A stretch of DNA of 64,000 bases from Hypericum androsaemum (lineage: Eukaryota; Streptophyta; Magnoliopsida; Malpighiales; Hypericaceae): contig OZ023184.1 of NCBI GenBank assembly GCA_963995505.1, positions 11,486,308 to 11,550,307 of the forward strand, in the 5' to 3' direction. A program made the position numbers and the translations under genes. Shown here one piece after another: positions 46,820-58,619 of the stretch (the first letter of the stretch is position 1; every line of letters begins with the position of its first letter). The notes under the pieces were generated by a model. The model searched no databases and was not told the origin of the DNA. It worked only from the letters and a program-made list of their open reading frames with translations.

Positions 46820-47837
46820 TAGAAGGAAGTCTCAGAAGGCGGTTTAACCTACTCCAATCAAGATAGCCAAAGGCAAAGACACCGCACCACCCTCTTCTCA
46901 ACACCTTGTTAGAAAAAATACTACTAATATATCTCCCCTCAAAGAGTCGACCTTCCCAACAATCCAACCTGGTACCGGGAAGAACCCCACCAACATGGCT
47001 CCCCCTGAGGAGTCAGTCCTTCCTACTACCCAACTGGGTACTGGGAGGAACACCATCAACACGGCACCTACCAAGGAGCCAGCTGATCAAGACATTGCTG
47101 AAACACTCCCACAGTTACCCGGCTAGATTATATGACAGTCGATCACAAGCAGACAAGCGATGACACTTGAGACCGCTTTGAAAGGATCTCTCAGCGCAGT
47201 GAGGAATCTCTTCATCAGCTCTCTAACAAGATTGACAAGGTCTACAACTACATAGGTGAATCGATCCATCAGGCGACTATAGATCACCATGACCATGCGG
47301 TTGATTACTTCGACCAAACTATGGCGCCTATGATAACCACTAAGGTGTCCCAGACCATGAATAAGGGAAAAAGCATTTGTACCCCGTTACCCGCCGAGCA
47401 CACCTTCAGCCAGGCCTAAGGTACATCAGGAGTAACCGGCCAAAACCAATCGGCTGAGACCCCTATGGACTCCCAGCTCCAAATTTCCTCCAATAGGGGG
47501 ACTCAAGGTACGAACAACTCGAAGTACTATAAGACTGCTAGAGCAAGGACAAGCAACGTCCAAACAGATCGAGGGTGATACCAGACACACCCTTCTAGGG
47601 TTAACACCAGGCACAACACCTTCGAAAGAGGGAATACCTAAAGCAACCCCTTTTTTGATACTATTTCTTCTGCTCAGACTCCATGGCAGTAGTATGCACA
47701 GCAAAGAAGAGCAGAGTTTGAGGAAGAAGTCGACTACCCCACCAATAAATAATTGACATACGGGGGTACCCAAGTAAGGGCAGATCAACAACTACCTCCC
47801 ATAGAGGACGTAGAAGACCTATGCCCTAGGGATAAAC

Positions 47838-49874
47838 GTGGCTATAATCACGGGTTTCAATAGGAGTATGAGGCGGCACACCAAAGGGAGCTCATCGCTG
47901 AAGTACTTAGGGACATGGAAATTGAAGAAAGACACACCCCACGCGCTAGGTTCACCAAGCCATACCCCGAGGCATATGATGGGAAACCCTTCCCAAGGAG
48001 ATTCCGCATCCCAGACTTCACTCAGTTCTCGGGTGAAGATAATAAATCATCGGTCGAACACGTAGCGCAATTCATCATCCAGTATGGTGAGATCTCTACC
48101 AGCGATGCCCTGCGTCCATGTCAGTTCTCGATGACCCATACCAAGATAGCCTTTACTTGATATATTAGCCTCCTGCCGTGTTCGGTGCAGACTTGGGCAG
48201 AGATGGAACACAAGTTTCATAATCAATTCTACTGGGCAGAGGCGACCATAACCATGTCGGATTTCGCCCACATGTAGCAGCTTGAACAGAGGCTACCGCG
48301 GCTCAATAGCTGATCAACAAGAAGGATAGGTGGGGTGCCTCCTCTAAGGGTACTTACTCCTATGACCCTACCCTCGAAATTGATCATTTGGATAGCGAGA
48401 ATGGCTGGGGAGACGATCTGATCGCTGAAGAGATGATGGCTGAGCTTACCAAGGGTAAATCTTACGAGTGTGAGAGCCTCATCCAGAAAAAGGTGACGGT
48501 ACCCAACGAGTTTACTCGCCTCGGTACCCAGCCTAATCAACCCAAGGGCCTCAACGAGGTCAGGAAAGAGTACTCATTCGATATGACCAAGGCTGACAAA
48601 ATCTTTGATAACTTGCTCAAGAACAACCAGATCACCCTACCCAAGGGTCACAAGATCCCGGACAAGAAAAAGCTGAAGGCCATGAGGTACTGCAAGTGGC
48701 ACGCGAGCAAATAACACAATACCGCTAATTGTGTGGTTTTTTGGAACCAGATCTAGCAAGCGATAAAAAATGGTCGGTTGAAGTTCGCCAAGGAGTCATC
48801 GCTGACAGCCTCCTTCACAGCTCTGATTGCAATGGTTGGCCTTAGGAGAAGCGAGAAGAAAAGTAATCCTAGGCGAGAGAAGACATCCCCACGGGACCTG
48901 AGGGAGACACTCGAGGGGCAAGGCTCTCGAAAAGACCTGAGGGAGAATCTCGGAAAGCAAGATCAGTGTAAGACCCTTGAGAGGCAAGATCAGCGTAAGA
49001 CACCCCCAAGAGATCTAATAGAAATACTCAAGGGGCAAGGCCCTCGAAGAAACATGAGAGAGATAATTGAGAAGCGAGATTAGCACCAGACACTCGGGGG
49101 ATAAGGCCCTCCAAAGGACCTGAGGGAAACCCTCAGGAGGGAAGGTCAGAATTAAGAGGAGCAGCCCATATGAACACCTAAGTCCTTCTTACCAAGGGTG
49201 CCGGACAACAATTGGAAGGCACACTACCCCCGCATCAAGGTAGATCTCCAAGATGCTCCTAATCAACAATAAGGTGTCTTCCATCGACTGGGAGAAAAGA
49301 GGCCCGCACCAGAGTCACCAACACCCGAAGCTGTAATAAAAACTCAGAGGCATCGCCTCGAAAGAAAGGTCCAAGCTGAGAAGCAGTATGCAATGGACCT
49401 TGAGAGACAGCTAGTTAGACACAAGGCTTTGATAGAGATGCAAGAGGTTTTGTTGACCCTTCCTGTGATACAACGCTGTAAGGCCTCCGAGCGAGGCCGA
49501 CCTATGAAAGTTGAAGCTATAAATATGATAAAGGCAAAGCATTGATGAGAGAGTCTAATGAGGTAAGAGCACCAAGTGGGGAGTATGACAAGGGTAAATC
49601 TCCCATGAAGGAAAGGAGATACACTGACCTTAGGAAGACGCTAGACAAGAAGATGTGGATACCCAAGGTCAAGAATGAAGCACCTCCCAAAGATAACTCT
49701 TCACCGAAAGAGCCAACTAGCCCGCAAAGAGAGGTCATAGTTGATCTAGACTCAGACTACGTGAAGTTTGGGGCATTTGAGAAGCTAAAAATAGATGATG
49801 GCCCTAGCGAGAAGCCAAGATGGAGCAGCAGCTGCAGTGAAGGCAACAAAGTCGATAAAGGCAAAAATGCCTAG
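47838..49874 (+). pseudogene. Tat-element gag, broken
   Basis: The core reads YPEAYDGKPFPRRFRIPDFTQFSG (quoted as RRFRIPDFTQFSGED), then SVEHVAQFIIQYGE and KIAFT, followed by TGA at 48158 where the family normally has Trp, and VQTWAEMEHKFHNQFYWAEA in the same frame. A shifted frame at 48388-48714 gives DMTKADKIFDNLLKNNQI and MRYCKWHASK, the usual C-terminal half. From 48880 to 49145 lies a charged repeat (PRDLRETLEGQG-like). The frame 49542-49874 probably belongs to the gag-protease linker. Gag would form the virus-like particle. At least three inactivating changes are visible. Confidence 0.75.
48880..49145 (+). repeat. Charged coding minisatellite in gag
   Basis: Units of about 60 bp encode variants of PRDLRETLEGQGSRKDL: RDLRETLEGQG, KDLRENLGKQD, RDLIEILKGQG, RNMREIIEKRD, KDLRETLRREG. 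The DNA repeats GACCTGAGGGAGAC and GGGGCAAGGC(T/C)CTCG. Confidence 0.75.
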
Positions 49875-50098
49875 ACCCTGCCTATGTAAAGATCGGGAAC
49901 TATGAGAAGCTAAGACTATATGGTCTCCCTAAGCAGGATAATTTCCCAAGCTAGGACGACCTCATTGGAGACGATGGAGGCAAGAATGGAGAAGGTGAGG
50001 AGCTAAGTTCGGAAGTAAACCTGAGTAATAAAGAAGAATACATGAGATAGAGAATAAGAAAGTATCATGAAGAAGATGAAAGGAATGAGAAGGTAGAG

Positions 50099-50737
50099 GT
50101 GGAAGAGAGTATGAGCGAAGACAACCTTCGTGAAGATGATCAGGACCTGTCGATCAATATGGTCTTCACCCTTCTGGCCATTTTTGGGCCAAAAGAGGGA
50201 CAACCCAGCTACCCTGAGGGAGATGTTGAAGAGGATGTGGTGGAAGTTGAGATTGGGGACAAGGCTCTAGCTGTACCGGTGGTGGAAGACTTCAGCGATA
50301 CCATCACAATACCATGGCCAGCCCATAAGATGTGTGAGCACCTTAAGCCACTCTACATCTCAGCCCATATTTTTAGGAAACTGATCAATATAGTCCTCAT
50401 GGATAATGGGTCGATCATCAATATCCTCCCTTACTCACTCCTCAAAAAGCTGAACAAGGAGAAAGATAAGCTCGGTCCATCTGACATGATGATGACTGAC
50501 TTTATCGGCAAATGTACTCACCCTCTAGGAGTACTCATTGCCGAAGTCACGGTTGGCTATGTAACTTGGGAGGTTCCATTTTTTATCATTAAGGTAAAGA
50601 CTTCCTACAATGGATTGCTAGGGAGGGATTGGATCCATTCAGGCCAAGTCATCCCATCCTCTCTCCATCAGTTCCTAATCCAGTGGAAGCCAAACGGGAA
50701 GGTGGATGTCGTAGTAGCTGATGAAGACCCCTTTTAG
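50099..50737 (+). pseudogene. Tat-element aspartyl protease domain
   Basis: A 212-codon frame. The catalytic motif is read as VLMDNGSIINILPYSLL; the family usually has D-[ST/N]-G-[SA], so D-N-G-S is plausible. It is followed by TWEVPFFIIKVKTSYNGLLGRDWIHS, quoted as YNGLLGRDWIHS, the conserved end of the domain. The protease matures the polyprotein. The frame ends in TAG at 50735-50737 and coding remnants continue past it. Confidence 0.8.
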
Positions 50738-51088
50738 GTAGCCACAAATTATGTTGAAGTGGCCTTCTATGATGGCTCCATTGTACCAATAAGCGTAACA
50801 CGGAGTGACCTAGATGGCCGAATTGCTGGATATGCAAGCTCGGTTGAATGGAAGATCCCTTCTTCCAACCGACCTGCCAATGTTACCCCCGAATGGCAAG
50901 CTTTTAGGCTTAACTTTCGTGATTAACACAATAAGAGAAGAGCTAGCAAAATAGTCGAAGGTCTACGCCTTTTCACAGCATGAAGCAGCCGAATTCATCT
51001 TTGAAGACGAAGGTCAAGACCCCCTGGAGCAACTGAAGATGCTGGCCTTCACCCGGCCCCAAGCAAGCTGGATGATACTAAGGCCGAA

Positions 51089-52002
51089 GTGAAGGACCCC
51101 CTGAAGGAGATACTCTTACACTCCGAGAAAGGAAGCCGGCCCATTTTAATAAGCGAGCGGCTCCCCGAAGACTTTGAGAAGGATCTGGTTGAGCTATTGA
51201 TGGAGTACCAAGATTGTTTCGCTTGGGACTACGACGAGATGTCAGGCATGGACAGATCCCTTATAGAGCATCGACTCCTTATAAGGTCGAGTTTTTGGCC
51301 TTACCAACAACCGATGAGGAGAATGATACCTGAAGTAGTAGAGAAAGTCAAACTAGAGATAGTTAGACTCTTAGATGCCGGCTTTATACGAAAAGCCAAT
51401 TATGTAGAGTAAGGGAGGATGAATATTGAGTTTGTATTTACTTTAGAGATTTAAACTATGCTACTCCGAAAGATGAATATCAAATGCCTATTGCTCATAT
51501 GCTGGTTGATGATGCGGCCGGACATGAAGTCTTAAGCTTCATAGATGGCCATTTGGGTTATAACCAAATCTACCTTTCTCAAGAAGATATTCATAAGATA
51601 GCATTCCGTTGTCTAGGGTCCATCAGAATCTTTGAGTGGATCGTGATGCCATTCGGACTCAAGAAAGTCGGGGCTACCTATCAAAAAGGGATGCACCTGA
51701 TCTGCCCCGACTTCATTGGTCGATTCATGGAGATGTATATAGATGATATTGTGGTTAAGTCTCATGACCATAGGGAACACCTCGACCACTTGAAGATCTC
51801 ATTCGAGAGGATGCGAAAGCACCAGCTTAAGATGAATCCTTTGAAGTATGCCTTCGGAGTCTCAGCACATAACTTCTTAGCCTTTCTTGTTCACAAGCGA
51901 GGGATTGAGGTAGATGAAAACAAAGTCAAGGAAATCCAACAAGCCCGACCACCTCGAAACAAGAAAGGCTACAACATTTCCTCAGTCAGATCAACTTCCT
52001 GA
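51089..52002 (+). pseudogene. Tat-element reverse transcriptase
   Basis: 51089-51412 carries the lead-in (DCFAWDYDEMSGMD, IEHRLLI, LLDAGFIRKANYVE). A stop and shift near 51412 remove the VCIDFRDLN-type block, traces of which remain as YFRDLNYATPKDEY in another frame. 51484-52002 resumes with GHLGYNQIYLSQEDIHKIAF, WIVMPFGLKKVGATYQ and the catalytic MYIDDIVVKS. The RT copies the element RNA to DNA in the particle. Not functional because of the breaks. Confidence 0.9.
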
Positions 52003-52079
52003 GGTGATTTATATCTAACACAGCAGGCCAAACTTGATCGTTTACTAGCTTGCTCAAGTTAAAGGAAGGAGAGTTCATA

Positions 52080-52508
52080 TGGGAGGTCAAACACCAATAA
52101 GCGTTCGACAATTTTAAGGAGTATCTATCATCCCCTCATGTGGTAACTCCTCCATCTCTAGATCGACCCTTATTTCTCTACATCTTAGTAGCCCATGACT
52201 TTATTGGTTGCTTGCTGTCCCAAGAAAATGATGAGGGGAAAGAACAAGCCGTCTATTACCTAAGTCGATCTTTCCTAGGTGCAGAAACTAGGTACTCATC
52301 TATTGAGAAATTATGCTTGTGCCTTTTCTTTGCTTGCATGAAGCTAAGGTACTATCTACTCCCCACGGAGGTAAAGGTAATGGCACAAACCGATATCATC
52401 AAATACCGACTCACTGAACCCATTATGCAGGGTAGGGTAGGCAAATGGGCCTTGGCATTGCTGGAGTTCAACCTTACATTTGTACCTCAGCGGGCGGTGA
52501 AGGGTTAG
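52080..52508 (+). pseudogene. Tat-element RNase H (retroviral type)
   Basis: Frame 52140-52508: DRPLFLYILVAHDFIGCLLSQ, quoted as LFLYILVAHDFIGCLL, VYYLSRSFLGAETRYSSIEK and LEFNLTFVPQRAVKG, then TAG at 52506 followed by ALADFL in the same frame. The order and motifs match the RNase H that follows RT in Ty3 elements. Confidence 0.85.
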
Positions 52509-52523
52509 GCTCTAGCTGACTTC

Positions 52524-52961
52524 TTGGTGGATCACCCTTGCATAAACATTTCTGTAGGTACCATAGTAGATTTCGGGATGGTGGCCAAGAAACTTTGGCT
52601 TTTGTGGTTTGACGGCACTCGAACTGAGAAATACACAGGAGCCAGATTCATGATCAAGTCTCCAACTGGGATCAAGACAAAGGCCTCCTTTCTTTTTGAC
52701 TTCCCTTGCACCAACAACCAGGCTGAGTATGAAGTACTGTTACTCGGGCTATTTGCCTTGAGGGACCTAGGTGCTGAGAATGTGTGGGTGTTTGGAGACT
52801 CAATGTTGGTGATCAATCAGGTGACAGGCCAATTCAAGTATGGGCATAACGGGTTCCAAGCTTTTCATGATGTAGCCCGAACGTTACTAAGAGGCTTCAA
52901 AGATGCTTTTATCAAATTCATGAATCGTACCAAGAACCTTGAAGCCAACAAGCTAGCATAG
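52524..52961 (+). pseudogene. Tat-element second (additional) RNase H
   Basis: Same frame as the first RNase H. WLLWFDGTRTEKYTGARF, CTNNQAEYEVLLLGLFAL and VWVFGDSMLVINQVTGQF show the acidic residues of an RNase HI fold (D of FDG, E of NNQAEYE, D of GDS). This additional RNase H is diagnostic of Tat-lineage elements. Ends at TAG 52959-52961. Confidence 0.85.
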
Positions 52962-53000
52962 ACCCGGTCTGGGTTTCGTGCCATCGCTAAGTTCCACTTC

Positions 53001-54320
53001 GTGGTGGTAAAGGTCAAGACGACCTCGGCACTGGAAGAGATCACCCAGGCATTCGAAGTAGACTTGATACAACTTGACCGGGACTGGAGGCAAGAGTATA
53101 TTGACTACTTCAGGGGCCCAATCTCTTGCTCAGAAAAGTCACTAAAGGTAAAGGTGCTTCATTTTGAGTATGTCAATGACACCCTTTACCAAAGGACGGT
53201 GGATGTATTACTCATGGTGTGCCCAAGCCTACAAGAGGCTATGCTCATTAGTCAGGGATCAAGATGAGATGGCTGATGCATTACCACAGCTACTTCTGGT
53301 CGGGCATGGCAAAATATTGTATTGATTATGCCAAAGGGTGCCAAGAGTGTCAAAGACACGGTCAAGTCCAACACTTCCCAGCTGATACTTGTCATCCCGT
53401 TATGAAGCCTTAGCCATTTAGAGGTTGGGCAGTTGATGTGATCAAGAAGATCCACCCTCCTTCCACTAAGGGACATTGCTTTATCCTTGCTGCCATGAAT
53501 TACTTTACTAAGTGGGTAGAGGCGGTTCCCATGAAGGTCATAAATCAGGAGACGGTGATCCAGTCCTTTAAAAAGCACATCATTCACAGGTTTGGATTAC
53601 CTGAGATGATAACTACTGATCAGACGACCGTCTTCACTGGAGATGAAGTCCAGATGTTTGCAAGAACTGTGGGCTTCAAAATTACTCATTCTACACCTTA
53701 TTACGCCCAAGGCAATGGACAGGCTGAAGCCACCAATCAGGTGTTGAAATGATGCATAGAGAAGATGGTGAGAGGGAAACCCTGGACATGGCACTTGGCA
53801 TTATCCAAAGCTCTATGGGCTTTTCGTACTACAATGAAAGGAGCTACGGGTACGACTCCCTTCGCCCTAACCTATGGTCATGATGACATGATCCCCTTAA
53901 AGTTAACGGTACTATCACTAAGGAGAGCTGAACAGATGCATCTATCTAGCTTGGACTATGACTTGGCTATATTAGCTACCCTTAAAGACCTTCCCGAAGA
54001 GAGACTAAAAGTCTTAAATGCTATTGTCCAACAAAAGAAGACCGTGGAGAAGGTATACAACAAGAGGGTCCATGAAAAGCACTCTGAGAGAGGAAACTTG
54101 GTCTGGAAAGTCATCCTCCCATTGGGACGCAAGGATCCCGAACACGGGAAGTGGTCTCCCAGCTAGGAAGGACTATTCGAAGTACATGACGTACTTTGGA
54201 ATGGGTCTTATCGACTCACTGATATCAATGGCGAGGTTCACGAATGACCAGTAAACAGATTGTACTTGAAGATCTATCACCCCAGCATGTGGGATGGAGT
54301 AGACGATCGGTTGTTTGAGG
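53001..54320 (+). pseudogene. Tat-element integrase
   Basis: The zinc-binding part is spread over frames (HYHSYFW, CQECQRHGQVQH). The core follows: PFRGWAVDVIKKIHPPS, NYFTKWVEAVPMK, GLPEMITTDQTTVF and STPYYAQGNGQAEATNQ supply the D, D, E positions. After TGA at 53750 the same frame continues IEKMVRGKPWTWHLALSKAL and FRTTMKGATGTTPFALTYG, then TAG at 54164. The integrase inserts the DNA copy in the genome. Inactive here because of at least three in-frame stops (53411, 53750, 54164). Confidence 0.88.
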
Positions 54321-54779
54321 ACTATGTTTGGGAACATCGGTGAGAAATGTAGCTAAACACTCACCAATAACACAGGGGTGTAGTTGAATAGGTTTGTCAT
54401 ATGACCCGGGACAACAATAGAAGGGAAATAGATATAGAGGCCGAGCTCGGCTTTAGCCATGTTTTGTAAATGATCTTTTATAGATCGGGTTATCTTTTAT
54501 TTAGCTTACCTAAAGCCGTCGCATCTCAATAAAATTATTTATTTCTCGATTCTTCAAGGCCGCCCAAACTATCACTCGTTGTTGCTCGTTCGTGCTTATA
54601 ACAGTTTGATAAAAGTCGTGAAGTCAAAGCATCAACGTCTAGATAGATAATGAAAGGAAAGCCTATACGGCTATATAAGTAGTCAAGCCGTAAATAGTTT
54701 AAGGCATACAAAAGATGGATGAGTCAAGGGGTGATCAAACCCCAAAAATCCAAAGATATAGCGCGAGGCTAGTTATGAT

Positions 54780-57700
54780 CTATGCCTTCAATAGCTCCGC
54801 CAGCTCCCTCGGACTTGTATTCGGACTTGGGATCCACTTTAGGGAATTTTTTTTATCACATCTCGGATGAAGTTACCTGGTTCTTCGAGTGCATCTCGCT
54901 TGTCATTTTAGTCCACCTTCAGTCATGCGTGCCTCGCAAGAGCAGAGGCATGATCTGCTCTAACCTTGTTATAAACGTTAGCCTTGAACTCTTGATCAGC
55001 TTGGAAAAGGACATTCTTCTTTTCAGCCACCATAATGACGTCTACTTTAGCAATTGTAACTCTCTCCCTGTCTAGGGTTAGCTGTTGCTCAAGTTCAACT
55101 TCCCGTTGGGAAGTCAATTCGGCTACATTCTTCTTTTCGATCCATTCGGCCCGGAGTATCTTAAATGCCTGGGTCCTGGAAACGAGGGTCTCGCGAGCCT
55201 TCGCAGAGGTTTTTGCGTGGTCGCGGCTCTTACGGTGGCTGGAGAAGATGACTTAAAACTATAACAGACTCTGCATATGACTGTAAGGATAAGTTAGAAT
55301 GTTCACTCGGCCTTGGGAAAAACAACTTTGGGGGAAGGGGGCTTTACCTACGAAGAGTGGTGGTGAAATCCTCATTCAGCAGGAAAACTTGGTCATACAG
55401 CTTGGGTAAAAGAATTCCCTCCCCACGAGACTCCGGGTACTTTAAGGACTCGATGATGTCAACTGAAGGGTCGAAGTCTACATCAATCTCTTGCTGAATC
55501 ATGAAGACAATAAGGAACTCAATAACCAATGCACTACATCGCTGGACCTCGAGACATTTAGCTGCTCGATCTTCCATTTCTATATCGGCTGGGACACTAG
55601 TAGACGGGGTAGGAGCAGTTGGAGGCTGATAGAGATCTAGTGCAGGTGGGCTGGCCGTGATGCTATCATAGAAGGTCTGCTCCATAAGGAATCTGAAAGT
55701 AAAAAATAAAATCAACTAACTTTGAGAGGGATGAAGGTTAGAGAAGTATACCATGACCGACTCATCCTCATCGTCTGACAGCGAAATGGGGGCCTGGACA
55801 GTGACTAGAGTCGATGAGGAACTACCTACGATGAGAGGTATGGGGCGGCGGCACAAGGACTGGGGTTGCCGGCGGTGATGAGGCAACCTAAGGTGCCGAA
55901 GACCCTACAATGACCGATGGTATTGGGGGTGGTACAACAATAGTATATGCCAGTAGGGGTCGATCCTTAGGACGAGGAGGAACCCATTCAGCCTTTGGTA
56001 TAGGATCGTTCACTACCACTTTCTTAACTGTGGTTGCTGTCTCATTGCCCTTGGTCACGGGTAGCAACATCCTAGGTTGGCGAGTGGCAGCCCCAACTGT
56101 GGCTGGAGGGGCAACAATGGTCACGTCCTTGCCAATGACCATGGTAGACTCTGAGGTCGAACTCATTATGAGGCGATGCTGCAAAAAGATATGTTAGCAT
56201 GAAAGCTTAGATATACCAACACACGTACATTTGAAGAGGGTTTACCTTGCTTGGAGAAGGTGGAGTCTGAGCCTCAGGTACGGAGGAGCCATGAATAGCT
56301 TGAGGACTCAAGTTGTCGAAGAGACCTGCATACAAAGATCAAAGGTTAGACAACTAAGTAGGTAAGAGGTACTCGAGAAATGGGCGTACCTCCTTTTTTG
56401 GAGTTAGCATTGGTGGAGTCGTCGGTGTTGCTATCTTTGGCCTCACTAGCGTCTTTGTCATTGGCTTCATCCAAAGGGTCAAAGTCAGAGTCGCTGAGGG
56501 TACCTGTTTAAGATGCAAAGGTGAGAGTGAATATTCATAATGAGATTGAAAGTAGCATTTTAGGGCTGATTGATTACCTCCTCGTACAGAGTTAGCGACA
56601 CTCGATGCCTCAGAGTGCATTTCGGCCTCATGATCATCAGCTCCATCCAAAGGGACAGAGGGTCCGGAGACTGAGTCATGGGATGATTTGGCTTGTCTTG
56701 ACAATGTGCGCTTCCCTGTGCCCTTCTTCTCTTTGACGGGAAGAGAAAACATCTTTGCCAACTCAGGAGTATGATGAGGCCAAAAATCAAGCTTCTTCCA
56801 CCAATTCAGAAAATTTTTGGTAGTCCTGCCACTGAAGAAGGTTTTCTCTAAGGTAGTACAAGAGAGGAGAAACTGGCTCACTATTAGGGCCTTCTTAGCT
56901 ACCTTCCATTCATTAGACTTCTCCTCTCGTTTGAGAGATATCTGGGGGGGAAATGGTAGATCCTACACCATGCCAAACTGCTGGGAGATGAAGTGAGGAT
57001 GGTAAGGCTCCACCCGCATCTTTGGGCCACTCACAAGGTCCCGCGTGGTAAGGATCTTGATCCACTCCTCAGCACTATCGAAGGAAAGGTCAAATGAGAA
57101 GAGTGGAGGGTGACAGCTATAATCAATGGTCCCGTCTTCTCGGTGTACTTTCGTCAGAGGCTCGCATCTCATAAGTAAGGTTGTACCCATCCTGGTCAAA
57201 GATAGTGAAGTACTCCTCAATGGTGGCAGACAAGTTCACTATAGCCCGATAAAAAGTGTGAGCATAGCACGTCCCTAGAATGCTCAAAAGGGGTGTCAGT
57301 ATAGTAAGGCTCGGAAAGTACGCCAGGCTCTACAAGGCAGCTATCCATAGATAGCCAGATGCCTTAAAGGTATGGGTCTCCTTACGATGGATAACATAGG
57401 CGGTCATATGGTGGTATAGGTGGCTGAGAAGGAATTCCCCCATCGTCCACTCAGTGCCCAAAGAAAGAGAGTACGCCAGCTTCTCGTAGTCTGTTGACAC
57501 TTGCTTGGCACTTAAGCACATGATGGAGCGAGATAGCCACAGTTACAGGAAGGCAACATGCTCACTTTCATTTTCGGCAGCACCATCACCTAGGCAGTGA
57601 ATGGCATTATACTTGGTGTATGCCTTCTCCGGGTCTTTAGCCTTGAACCTTTTGTGAAGTTTAACTAGAAATGTGGGAAGTTACGATGAAGTAACAGTGT

Positions 57701-58329
57701 CTCCCCAGCAGCAAAGGCCAAAAAATAATGCCAGGTCGTACAGGGTAATGATCCTCGTGCCTGCAAGGAATAGGGTAAGGGTAAGACATGTTAAAACTCA
57801 AGCAGTGGTTAAGAGAAGGTGAGGTAACGCGGACATACCAGACCAGAAAATGAAGGTGTTGGTACTCGAACACCAGTATTGAAGAAAAATGCCTATCAAG
57901 CAGTGGTTAAGAGAAGGTGAGGTAACGCGGACATACCAGACCAAAAAATGAAGGTGTTGGTACTCGAACACCAGTATTGAAGAAAAATGCCTAACAAAGG
58001 CAAACATGGCTCGAATTGCCAGGTAGAGAAAGATATCATAGAAGCAATGCCTCCTTTCTCCCAAAAGATAACATGGCCATCCCCGATAAAGTTTGGATCC
58101 TCCCCATGAGGATAGGTTAAAGGATGAACCCTTGATGAGAGGAGCGTCCTGGTGGTGAATAGGTAAAAGCATCTGGGTTGATCACCGTTGGACCAAGAGC
58201 ATGACTCATCTCCTCCGTGGAGTCATCAATAAAGAAAGAGGTACCAAAGGTGGATGCATTCATCACATTCTTGTAGCGTTGCTCATATTTACGCACTGGT
58301 GATGAGGGTTCCACAGCTAAAGCTGGTAC
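54780..58329 (-). pseudogene. Antisense, spliced plant-mobile-domain gene inside the Tat element
   Basis: A minus-strand multi-exon gene between integrase and 3' LTR. Exon edges with GT-AG signals: 58329-57937 (or 57839), 57760-56578, 56503-56390, 56325-56246, 56178-55752, 55692-55348, and a last exon from about 55255 to 54780. The first two exons give TNTFIFWSG, then TRIITLYDLALFFGL, HVAFL-stop-LWLSR, WTMGEFLLSHLYHHM, SGYLWIAAL and ISQQFGMVQDLPFPP. This is the series of blocks of the plant mobile domain (aminotransferase-like, PMD). The later exons are acidic or proline-rich, and the last is coiled-coil-like (LTSQREVELEQQLTLDRERV). Some stops interrupt the exons (for example inside HVAFL-LWLSR), so this copy is decayed. 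Function in the element is unknown. Intron edges are my reading, not a prediction-tool result. Confidence 0.72.
57799..57993. repeat. 98-bp tandem duplication across an exon-intron edge
   Basis: Copies start at 57799 and 57897, both CAAGCAGTGGTTAAGAGAAG, and differ at one internal position (GACCAGAAAA versus GACCAAAAAA). The duplicated unit contains the minus-strand splice donor TCTG/GTATGTCC of the antisense gene. Confidence 0.9.
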
Positions 58330-58414
58330 CTGCAAGATAAGTAGAGCAAGAACAAGGCTAAGTGAGGTCAGAAAAGTAATAGCTTTGATCGACTGAGGCC
58401 AAATACCGTAGGAT

Positions 58415-58610
58415 CTCGGCATAGAGCCGATCGTCGACCATCCCAACGTGAGGCCGATTGTCAGACAATGTGGATGGAGGCCGATTGTCAGCCAGCCTGG
58501 GTGGAGGCCGATCTTTGGCCAGCCTAACATGAGGTCGATCGTCGGCCAGCAAGGGTAGAGATCAATCGCTGGCCTAATAAGTTGAGGTCGATTACCGACC
58601 ATATCACGAG
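58415..58610. repeat. GATTGTCAGCCAG minisatellite in the internal region
   Basis: Six or so diverged units with the core GAGGCCGATTGTCAGCCAGC (variants GAGGTCGATCGTCGGCCAGC, GAGGCCGATCTTTGGCCAGC). The core is the same as in both LTRs and in the same orientation. Confidence 0.8.
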
Positions 58611-58619
58611 GTTCACGGA

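Noticed and set aside
55035..56197. Plus-strand frames between 55.0 and 56.2 kb as genes
   Set aside because: They are complements of the antisense gene exons and show no known motif.
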